Below, in pieces: positions 57,660 through 64,000 of a DNA stretch of 64,000 nucleotides. Source of the DNA: Myxococcales bacterium. GTDB lineage: Bacteria; Myxococcota_A; Polyangia; Nannocystales; Nannocystaceae. Position 1 is the stretch's first letter, and the number at the start of each line of letters is the position of its first letter. The notes under the pieces are model-generated. The model searched no databases, was not told the origin of the DNA, and was given only the letters and a program-made list of their open reading frames with translations. Where the stretch lies: positions 434,001 through 498,000 of the forward strand of contig JACKDV010000002.1 in the NCBI GenBank assembly GCA_020633315.1, written 5' to 3'. A program made the translations under genes and the position numbers.

Positions 57660-58787
57660 ATGGGCACGAGCACGCGAGCAGGGGGAAGGCTCACCTGGGC
57701 GATGGGCGGGGCGCTCGGCGTCGCGGGCTCGTCGTGCACCGGCCCGGGCGATCCGCCGATCGACGACGGCGCGAGCTCGGGCGACTCCACCGCCGCCGCC
57801 AGCGAGGGCAGCGCGAGCGAGTCCAGCGGCACGGTCGACGATGCCACGGGCGAGCCCGCATCGGGCTGGATGCCGAGCCTCGAGGTGGGCGAGGAGACCG
57901 GGGCGTTCTACAGCGTGTGGGGACCGTCGCCCTCGCTGGTGTACGCGGCGGCGAGCCAGCCGCTCGAGGGCGGCCTGAGCCGCGGCGCCCTGCATCGCTG
58001 GGACGGCGCGCAGTGGGGCGCCGAGACGCTGCCCGCCGACACCCCCGGCCTCAACTGGGTGTTCGGCGTGGGCGATCGACGCTTCGCGGTGGGCGAGCTC
58101 GGAGTGATCCTCGTGCGCGACGGCGACGAGGGCGAGTGGACCCGCTACGGCTGCGAGACCATCCTCCCGCTGTGGGGAGCATGGGGGGCCGCGCCCGACG
58201 ACGTGTGGGCCGTGGGCGGCGACGGCTTCAACCGCGATCCCATCGCCTGCCACTTCGACGGCACGGGCTGGACGCCCGCGGTGCTGCCCGAGCTCTCGCT
58301 CGAGAGCCACGCGCTGTTCAAGGCGTGGGGCACCGCGGCCGACGACGTGTGGGCCGTGGGGGACGAGGGCCTGCTGATGCACTACACCGGCGAGGCGCAG
58401 GGCTGGCAGGAGGTGTTGTCGGGCTCGGATTCCGATCTCATCTCGCTGTGGGGCACCGGCCCCGACGAGATCCTGGCGGTGGGCGGGCGCACCACCGCGG
58501 TGGTGTCGCGCTACGACGGCACGAGCTGGACGACGCAGGAGCTGCCCGAGCTCGCGGGTCTCAACGGGGTGTGGATGGCCGCTGACGGCACCGCCACCGT
58601 GGTGGGGCCGCAGGGCGGGCTGGGCGTGGTCGAGCCCGGTGGGCTCGCGGTCACGCGGGAGGACTCCGGCACGCCCCTGGCCCTGCACGCGGTGTTCGGC
58701 TTCGACGGCGTGGAGCGCTGGGCGGTGGGCGGCAGCCTCGACATGGCGCCGCCCTACGTGGGCATCGTGCTGCGCCGGGTTCCCTGA
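57660..58787 (+). CDS. Beta-propeller-like secreted protein
   Basis: 375 residues from ATG 57660 (ATG 57702 is also possible). A signal peptide-like segment ends near VAGSSC, and a Ser/Asp/Glu linker follows. From about residue 75, repeats of roughly 45 residues recur with a core such as WGAAPDDVWAVGGDG, WGTAADDVWAVGDEG and WGTGPDEILAVGG, each followed by a His/Tyr-Asp-Gly-x-x-W strand. This is the DVWAVG-type propeller common in myxobacterial lipoproteins. No catalytic residues are evident; a surface binding role is likely. Confidence 0.72.
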   Translation: MGTSTRAGGRLTWAMGGALGVAGSSCTGPGDPPIDDGASSGDSTAAASEGSASESSGTVDDATGEPASGWMPSLEVGEETGAFYSVWGPSPSLVYAAASQPLEGGLSRGALHRWDGAQWGAETLPADTPGLNWVFGVGDRRFAVGELGVILVRDGDEGEWTRYGCETILPLWGAWGAAPDDVWAVGGDGFNRDPIACHFDGTGWTPAVLPELSLESHALFKAWGTAADDVWAVGDEGLLMHYTGEAQGWQEVLSGSDSDLISLWGTGPDEILAVGGRTTAVVSRYDGTSWTTQELPELAGLNGVWMAADGTATVVGPQGGLGVVEPGGLAVTREDSGTPLALHAVFGFDGVERWAVGGSLDMAPPYVGIVLRRVP

Positions 58788-58820
58788 GGCCCGCCGCGAG
58801 CGCGGGAGCGTGCAAAGACG

Positions 58821-60290
58821 GTGGCGATTCGCCCCCGGGCCGTGAGAGGATCGGCCTCGGTGTCGCCGAACGACGATCCTGGCGCGTCCGGAATCGCGCC
58901 CTCGCCCTTCGCGACCGGCCCCGCCACCTTCGAGGGCGGGGCGTCGGGCTTTTGGGGGGCGGCGAGCTTCGAGCAGTCGGCGGTGTACGAGCCGCCGCGA
59001 CGAGCTCCGCGTCAGCCCACCGTGGTGGCGCCGCCCGTGCCCGTGGAGCGCCCGCGGCGATGGCAGCTCCGCTCGCTGCGCTGGCGCTTCGGCCTGCCCG
59101 TGCTCGCCTTCATGCTCGGCGTGGTCGGCTTCCTCTCGGGCGTGTCGGTCACCGAGCGCCCCGACGTGGTCGATGCGGGCTTCCTGACCAAGCTCTACTA
59201 CACCCTCGGCCTGTTCCTGTTCGGCGGGATGGACCTGGGCACCCCCGACGGCGGGCCGCTGTGGGGGCAGGGCCTGCTGTGGACGGCGTACTTCCTCGCC
59301 CCGCTCATCACCGCGTCGGCGGTGATCGATGCGGCGCTGCGGGTGCTCGCGCCCGAGCGTCGGCTCAAGGGGCTGCGCGATCACGTGGTGGTGGCGGCGG
59401 GGGCCGGGCGACTGCCCTCGCTGTACCTGCGACGGCTGCGGGAGGCCGACCCGCGCACGCCGGTGGTGGTGGTGGTGCCGCCCGACTACGGCGGCGTGGA
59501 CGAGCTGCGCGAGGCCTACGACGTGCGCGTGGTGGAGGGCAACGTCACCAGCCGCGCCGTGCTCGACCGCCTCGCCATCGAGCACGCGCGCCGGGTGCTG
59601 CTGCTGACCGACGATGACTTCACCAACCTCGACACCGCCACCAAGGTGCTCGCCCGGGCGCCGCACCTGGGGCCCGACGTGGTCGTCCACGTGTCGGATC
59701 TCCGCTTCCTGCACTCGATGGCGGGCACCCGCCTGGCTCGGCGCTGCCAGATCTTCAACGGCCACCAGATCGCCGCCGCGCACCTGGTGCAGACTCGGGT
59801 GCTCGACCACTTCCGCCGCACCGAGCCGCGCGACCTGGTGATCCTGGCCGGCTTCGGGCGCTTCGGCGAGACCGTGCTCAGCGAGCTGCAGGCGCGCGCG
59901 GGGGGCAGCTTCGATCACGTGGTGATCATCGACGTGGACGCCGAGCGGCGCGCGATGGTCTTCGACGAGGAGATCGGCTTCACCAACGACTACCGCCGCG
60001 ACATCCTCTCGGGCGACCTGCGCGACCCCGGGCTGTGGCGCTCGCTCGCCGACCAGATCGATCTCAGCCGCGCCGAGCCGGTGTTCGTGCTGGGCTCGGG
60101 GGTCGACCGCACCAACCTGCGCACCGCGCTGTGGCTGGCCCAGAAGCACCCGCGAGCCCTGGTGATGGCGCGCAGCGAGGCCCGCTGGAGCTTCGCCGAG
60201 GAGGTCTCTCGCGAGGCCGGGATCCACACCTTCAGCGTCGCGGAGCTGGTCACGCAGAGCATGCCGGTGGAGTGGTTCGAGAGCCAATGA
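58821..60290 (+). CDS. RCK-domain ion channel-like membrane protein
   Basis: 489 residues from GTG 58821. After a 90-residue Pro/Ala-rich N-terminus, two hydrophobic segments (about 93-110 and 153-175) flank a pore-like region reading LGLFLFGGMDLGTPDGG. Two TrkA-N/RCK domains follow, the second with a clear Rossmann GFGRFG (VILAGFGRFGETVL). The arrangement is that of RCK-gated channels (Castor/Pollux- or Kch-like). The pore loop lacks the GYG/GFG of potassium filters, so ion choice is unclear and it could be a regulatory relative. The stop overlaps the dehydrogenase start (ATGA). Confidence 0.72.
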   Translation: MAIRPRAVRGSASVSPNDDPGASGIAPSPFATGPATFEGGASGFWGAASFEQSAVYEPPRRAPRQPTVVAPPVPVERPRRWQLRSLRWRFGLPVLAFMLGVVGFLSGVSVTERPDVVDAGFLTKLYYTLGLFLFGGMDLGTPDGGPLWGQGLLWTAYFLAPLITASAVIDAALRVLAPERRLKGLRDHVVVAAGAGRLPSLYLRRLREADPRTPVVVVVPPDYGGVDELREAYDVRVVEGNVTSRAVLDRLAIEHARRVLLLTDDDFTNLDTATKVLARAPHLGPDVVVHVSDLRFLHSMAGTRLARRCQIFNGHQIAAAHLVQTRVLDHFRRTEPRDLVILAGFGRFGETVLSELQARAGGSFDHVVIIDVDAERRAMVFDEEIGFTNDYRRDILSGDLRDPGLWRSLADQIDLSRAEPVFVLGSGVDRTNLRTALWLAQKHPRALVMARSEARWSFAEEVSREAGIHTFSVAELVTQSMPVEWFESQ

Positions 60291-61090
60291 GCGTCTTCTC
60301 TCCCGATCTCCTGAAGGACGAGGTCGCGCTGGTCACCGGCGGCGGCTCGGGAATCTGCAAGGGCATCGCCCGCGCGTTCGTGGCCCACGGGGCGCAGGTG
60401 GGCCTGGTGGGTCGCAAGGCCGATCGCCTCGAGGCGGCGGCGGCCGAGCTGAGCGCGCTGGGTCCCGGCCGGGCCTTCGCGCTGCCCGGCGACGTGCGGG
60501 ACTACGCGGCCATGGAGGGGGTGGTCGACGCCCTCCTCGAGCGCGCGGGCGGCCTGCACATCGTGGTCAACGGGGCCGCGGGCAACTTCTTGTGCCCGTC
60601 GGCCCAGCTCTCGAGCAACGGCTTCCGCACCGTGCTCGACATCGACGCGGTGGGCACCTTCAACGTCTCGCGGGTGGCCTTCGACAAGGCGCTGCGCGAC
60701 GGGGGCGGGTGCATCCTCAACATCTCGGCCACCCTGCACCACGGCGCCACGCTCCTGCAGGCGCATGCCTCGGCCGCCAAGGCGGCGGTGGACGCCACCA
60801 CCCGCAACATGGCGCTCGAGTGGGGGCCGGCGGGGGTGCGGGTCAACGGCCTGGCGCCGGGGCCCATCGCCGAGACCGAGGGCATGGCGCGGCTGCTGCC
60901 TCCCGGCATGGGCGACCGGCTGCGCGCCACGATCCCGCTGCGACGCTTCGGGCGGATCGAGGAGATCGCCAACGCGGCGCTGTTCCTGGTGTCCGGTGCC
61001 GCCTCGCTGGTGACGGGAGCGGTGCTCGTGGTCGACGGCGGGGCCAGCCTGCCGCAGGCGATGAGCGTGGCGCTCACGAGCCCGGGCTGA
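60287..61090 (+). CDS. Short-chain dehydrogenase, 2,4-dienoyl-CoA reductase-like
   Basis: 267 residues. The cofactor motif TGGGSGI is at the N-terminus (VALVTGGGSGICKGIARAF). NGAAGNFL, NISATLHHG and HASAAKAAVDATTRNMALEWG match the DECR (peroxisomal DECR2-like) branch of SDRs, which lacks the usual YxxxK tyrosine and reduces 2,4-dienoyl-CoA in beta-oxidation of unsaturated fatty acids. The reductase call is by this branch signature; another enoyl-CoA-type reductase is possible. Translation is coupled to the RCK-protein gene, a surprising pair. Confidence 0.83.
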   Translation: MSVFSPDLLKDEVALVTGGGSGICKGIARAFVAHGAQVGLVGRKADRLEAAAAELSALGPGRAFALPGDVRDYAAMEGVVDALLERAGGLHIVVNGAAGNFLCPSAQLSSNGFRTVLDIDAVGTFNVSRVAFDKALRDGGGCILNISATLHHGATLLQAHASAAKAAVDATTRNMALEWGPAGVRVNGLAPGPIAETEGMARLLPPGMGDRLRATIPLRRFGRIEEIANAALFLVSGAASLVTGAVLVVDGGASLPQAMSVALTSPG

Positions 61091-61247
61091 GCGAGGATCG
61101 AGGCTCGGCGAGGAACTGGAGACCGACCTCGACGGCGGTGTCATCCGGGCCAAGGGGCTCGACGCCGGGCTGGTCGACAACAAGGTGTGTGCGATCGACC
61201 AGACCTGGTCCGGCCATCGCTTCGCCAATCGACGCGGCTGACGGCGC

Positions 61248-61253
61248 TATGCT
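61248..61253 (+). promoter_or_regulatory. Putative -10 box (TATGCT) for SGNH hydrolase gene
   Basis: GCGCTATGCT ends 9 nt before the GTG at 61263, giving a predicted leader of about 0-3 nt. Confidence 0.4.
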
Positions 61254-61262
61254 GCGGCCGTC

Positions 61263-62564
61263 GTGACCGATTCCCCGCCCTCGGCCGAGGCCGCCCCGCC
61301 GCGATCGCGGTCCCGCTCGTGGGCTCGGCCCGTGCTGTTCCGGGTGATGGCGCTGGTGCTGTCGCTGGGCCCGTGCCTGCTGGTCCTCGAGATCGTGGTG
61401 CGCCACTACGTCGAGGTGGACGCCGACGGCAACCAGCACATCCGCGGGGCCCGGCTGCTCCCCTTCCGCCTGCCGGTGGAGCGCACGCGCCGGCAGGCGG
61501 CCAAGCTCGCCGAGGGCAAGAGCCCCTGCTTTCGCTACGACCCCGAGCTCGGCTGGGCGCCGCGCCCGGTGACCGCGTGCCACGGCGGCCTCTACGTCTA
61601 CGACCGCGCCGGGATCCGCAGCAACCGCCGGCGTCGCAACCCGCCGCGGACCAGGGAGCCGGGGGTGCTGCGGGTGGGGCTGTTCGGCGATTCCTTCACC
61701 CACGGCGACGGCGTGGCGATCGAGGACTCGTGGGGGCAGCTGCTGGAGGACGGCCTGCGCCACTGGGGGATCGAGGCGCGGGTGCTCAACTTCGGCGTGG
61801 GCGGCTATGGGCTCGATCAGGCCCTGCTGCGCTGGCGCAAGCAGGGCGCGGCCTTCGAGCTCGACGTGGTGATCCTGGGCTTCCAGTCGGAGAACGTGCT
61901 GCGCGACACCAACATGATCCGCGCGCTCTACTGGTGGCGCACCCAGCTTCCCTTCACCAAGCCGCGCTTCGTGCTCGAGGGCGACGAGCTGGTGGTGAGG
62001 AACCAGCCGGCCGTGAGTCCCGACGAGCTGCCCGCGCTGCTCGAGTCGCTGCCGAGCTGGCCGCTGGTGGAGCACGAGGGCTTCTATGATCCCGACGACT
62101 TCGAGCCCCGCTGGTGGCAGGCCAGCCGCGTGCTCGGCTACCTCGCGGGCTGGCGTGCCCACGAGGTGGGGACCCTGGAGAACCCCGCACAGGAGCGCTA
62201 CTACGTCCCGGGATCTCCGTCGTACGAGCTCACCCTGCGGCTGCTCGACCAGCTCGAGCGCGAGGTGGAGGACGCGGGAGCCGAGCTGCTGGTGGTGCAC
62301 CTGCCCAAGGCGATCGACTGGCAGCGGCGCGCGGAGGGGCGCCCGCTGTGGTACGCGGCGCTGCGCGACGAGATCGCGCGTCGGCACCAGTGGGTGGAGA
62401 CCGAGCCGGGCTTCGATGCGGCGGTGGAGCGCGACCCCGGGGTGGTGCTGTTCGATTCCGGCGGCCACTACACCTTCGAGGGCAACGTCGCGATCGCCGA
62501 CGTGCTGCGCGAGCTCCTCCGAGACCGCGCTCGCCGAGCGGCCGAGCCCGCGGATCGGCCCTGA
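61263..62564 (+). CDS. Membrane-anchored SGNH/GDSL-like hydrolase
   Basis: 433 residues from GTG 61263. One N-terminal membrane helix (about 25-45) anchors it. The SGNH block I nucleophile is in RVGLFGDSFTHGDGV (GDSF), block II Gly in VLNFGVGGYGLDQ, and the C-terminal FDSGGHYTFEGNVAIAD supplies the Asp/His pair as D-x-x-H. It resembles AlgX/DltE-like or acyl/acetyl-esterase SGNH proteins acting on envelope polysaccharides or lipids. The substrate is unknown. Confidence 0.8.
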   Translation: MTDSPPSAEAAPPRSRSRSWARPVLFRVMALVLSLGPCLLVLEIVVRHYVEVDADGNQHIRGARLLPFRLPVERTRRQAAKLAEGKSPCFRYDPELGWAPRPVTACHGGLYVYDRAGIRSNRRRRNPPRTREPGVLRVGLFGDSFTHGDGVAIEDSWGQLLEDGLRHWGIEARVLNFGVGGYGLDQALLRWRKQGAAFELDVVILGFQSENVLRDTNMIRALYWWRTQLPFTKPRFVLEGDELVVRNQPAVSPDELPALLESLPSWPLVEHEGFYDPDDFEPRWWQASRVLGYLAGWRAHEVGTLENPAQERYYVPGSPSYELTLRLLDQLEREVEDAGAELLVVHLPKAIDWQRRAEGRPLWYAALRDEIARRHQWVETEPGFDAAVERDPGVVLFDSGGHYTFEGNVAIADVLRELLRDRARRAAEPADRP

Positions 62565-62663
62565 GCCGCCCGACCATGCGGTGCCCGGCTCGGCCGGTGC
62601 CGAGGAGGCCGACCGAGGCCCCACGTTTCGAGTACTCTTGCGCCCCGCCCTCGGAGCGACCGC

Positions 62664-63605
62664 GTGCCCGGATCCAGCTTGTTCACCCTGCTCGACGACA
62701 TCTCGACCCTGCTCGACGACGTCGCCACGATGACCAAGGTCGCCACGCAGAAGACGGCGGGGGTGCTGGGCGACGACCTGGCGCTCAACGCCGAGCAGGT
62801 CACGGGCGTGGCCTCCGACCGCGAGCTGCCCGTGGTGTGGGCGGTGTTCAAGGGCTCGGCCAAGAACAAGCTGATCATCGTGCCCGCGGCGCTGGCCATC
62901 AGCGCGGTGGCCCCGTGGGCGATCGTGCCGATCCTGATGGTGGGCGGCGCCTTCCTGTGCTTCGAGGGCTTCGAGAAGATCACCCACAAGCTCCTGCACC
63001 GCGGCGAGGACGACGAGCTCCGCGAGCACCGCAACGAGGCGCTCGCCGATCCGGCCGTGGACATGGTGGCGTTCGAGCAGGAGCGAGTCCGCGGGGCGAT
63101 CCGCACCGACATCGTGCTGTCGGCGGAGATCATCGTGATCGCCCTGGGCACCGTGGCCGACGAGCCCTTCGGCACGCAGGTGGGGGTGCTCGTCGTGGTC
63201 GCGGCCCTGATGACGGTGGGCGTCTATGGCTTCGTGGCGGGCATCGTCAAGCTCGACGATGCCGGCCTGGCGCTGCGCCGCCGCGCCAGCTCCGGGGCCC
63301 AGGCCCTGGGGGCGGCCATCCTGCGGATGGCGCCCTACCTGATGAAGGCGCTGTCGCTGGCCGGGACCGTGGCGATGTTCCTGGTGGGCGGAGGCATCCT
63401 GGTGCACGGCCTCGAGCCCCTGCACCACTGGGTGCAGGGGCTCGAGGGAGGCGGCGGCCCGATGGGCTCGCTCGGCCCCGTGCTGGTCAACGGCCTCACC
63501 GGGCTGGTGGCGGGCGGAGTCCTGCTGGCGGTGGTGAGCCTGGTCCAGCGGCTGCGTCGTCGCTCTCCGCCCGGCTCCGCCCCCGGGGGCGGCGGCGAGA
63601 CCTGA
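62664..63605 (+). CDS. DUF808 family membrane protein (YedI-like)
   Basis: 313 residues from GTG 62664. The DUF808 pattern is complete: LFTLLDDISTLLDDVATMTK near the start, then KTAGVLGDDLALNAEQVTG, a first membrane pair (LIIVPAALAISAVAPWAIVP), FLCFEGFEKITHKL, and further helices (IVIALGTVADEP, LMTVGVYGFVAGIVKLDD, AMFLVGGGILVHGLEPLHHW). These are inner-membrane proteins of unknown function, called YedI in E. coli. Length agrees with the family. Confidence 0.9.
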   Translation: MPGSSLFTLLDDISTLLDDVATMTKVATQKTAGVLGDDLALNAEQVTGVASDRELPVVWAVFKGSAKNKLIIVPAALAISAVAPWAIVPILMVGGAFLCFEGFEKITHKLLHRGEDDELREHRNEALADPAVDMVAFEQERVRGAIRTDIVLSAEIIVIALGTVADEPFGTQVGVLVVVAALMTVGVYGFVAGIVKLDDAGLALRRRASSGAQALGAAILRMAPYLMKALSLAGTVAMFLVGGGILVHGLEPLHHWVQGLEGGGGPMGSLGPVLVNGLTGLVAGGVLLAVVSLVQRLRRRSPPGSAPGGGGET

Positions 63606-63627
63606 GCCGCGAGCGAGTGCCCGGACC

Positions 63628-64000
63628 CTAGCTCGGGGTGAGGGTGCGCGTCACCTGGGTGTCGAGCTGCCCGCTCTGGGTGTCCACCTGCACGTCGATC
63701 TTCTCGTCGGTGATGGTCAGGGGCGCCAGGATGATCACCTGGGTGCAGGGCAGCGTGCCCTCGCACGAGGCCCCCTGGGCGACGAGCTCCCCGTTGGCGT
63801 CGGGTCGGACCACCACGCCCACGTGCACGTCGCCCACGTCGGCCACGTACACCCCGGCCTCGTCGTCGTCGGCCACCGCGTCGACGCGGAAGTGGTGCTC
63901 GCTACCATCGGCCTCGACCAGCTCGCCCTCGAGCCCGTCCTCGTCGCGGCTGCCCCGGAGCTGCATGTCGCCGAGCACCAGCTCGAAGGCGTCGAGGTCG
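63628..64000 (-). CDS. Hypothetical protein (5' end beyond the window)
   Basis: The frame is open to the right edge (DLDAFELVLGDMQLRG upstream of the visible part), so the N-terminus is missing and the GTG at 63978 is probably internal. About 123 residues are visible: a beta-rich domain (HHFRVDAVADDDEAGVYVAD, VHVGVVVRPDANGELVAQG, VIILAPLTITDEKIDVQVDT) with two Cys (CEGTLPC), ending in TRTLTPS. It looks like a secreted beta-sandwich, as in the other lipoproteins here. Family not recognised. Confidence 0.5.
   Translation of the reverse strand, partial: DLDAFELVLGDMQLRGSRDEDGLEGELVEADGSEHHFRVDAVADDDEAGVYVADVGDVHVGVVVRPDANGELVAQGASCEGTLPCTQVIILAPLTITDEKIDVQVDTQSGQLDTQVTRTLTPS

Overview
The window is a very GC-rich (roughly 70%), densely coding chromosomal segment. 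It most likely comes from a myxobacterium of the Nannocystales branch of Myxococcota (Nannocystis, Plesiocystis or Enhygromyxa type). The basis is the very high third-position GC, at least 17 predicted lipoproteins (many with long Gly/Ser/Thr linkers directly after the lipobox cysteine), Cys-rich and MopE-type secreted proteins, a Hanks-type kinase with a PEGA tail, and DUF6265, UPF0158 and DUF429 genes. This placement is inference; no rRNA or tRNA gene is present to settle it.

Layout. 1-9.2 kb: envelope proteins (a cut-off M19-like hydrolase, a Cys-rich lipoprotein, a GT-C type membrane protein, a double M16 protease, a C-type lectin lipoprotein, two small lipoproteins). 9.3-13.6 kb: translation and division genes, dusA on the plus strand and the prfA-zapA-tyrS operon on the minus strand. 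They are separated by a 400-nt gap that looks like a structured RNA ending in a strong intrinsic terminator. 13.7-20.3 kb: a coiled-coil protein and a MoxR AAA+/VWA pair. 20.3-23.7 kb: ung-nth base-excision repair genes, then a coupled UPF0158/DUF429 pair. 23.7-36.5 kb: a frameshifted secreted Cys-rich gene, a pseudokinase with a TPR tail, an amidohydrolase, thpR, an S9 peptidase, an S1-domain protein, a Ser/Thr kinase, an SUMF1-fold lipoprotein, and a DsbA-like lipoprotein with an in-frame UGA. 36.5-47.3 kb: an M28 peptidase, transporters, mtaB, a type III-like Mod/Res pair, a hydrolase and a PilZ protein. 47.3-55.6 kb: a five-gene MoxR/DUF58/Bat-like operon. 55.8-64 kb: lipoproteins, an RCK channel-like protein coupled to a DECR-like dehydrogenase, an SGNH hydrolase, a DUF808 protein and a cut-off gene.

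The most notable observation is at 35463-36311. A DsbA-like thioredoxin lipoprotein carries UGA exactly where the first cysteine of its CPYC active site belongs. A hairpin with an apical GGUC begins 11 nt after the UGA, matching the known geometry of bacterial SECIS elements. I read it as a selenoprotein with a UPYC active site. Other leads are the structured RNA downstream of dusA, a recurring GCTAnnnT-like box 6-15 nt before many start codons (suggesting leaderless or very short-leader mRNAs), a Res subunit that appears to lack its nuclease domain, and two small decayed genes.

No insertion sequence, CRISPR array, tRNA, rRNA or prophage gene was seen. All functions come from reading motifs by eye; no database search was run.
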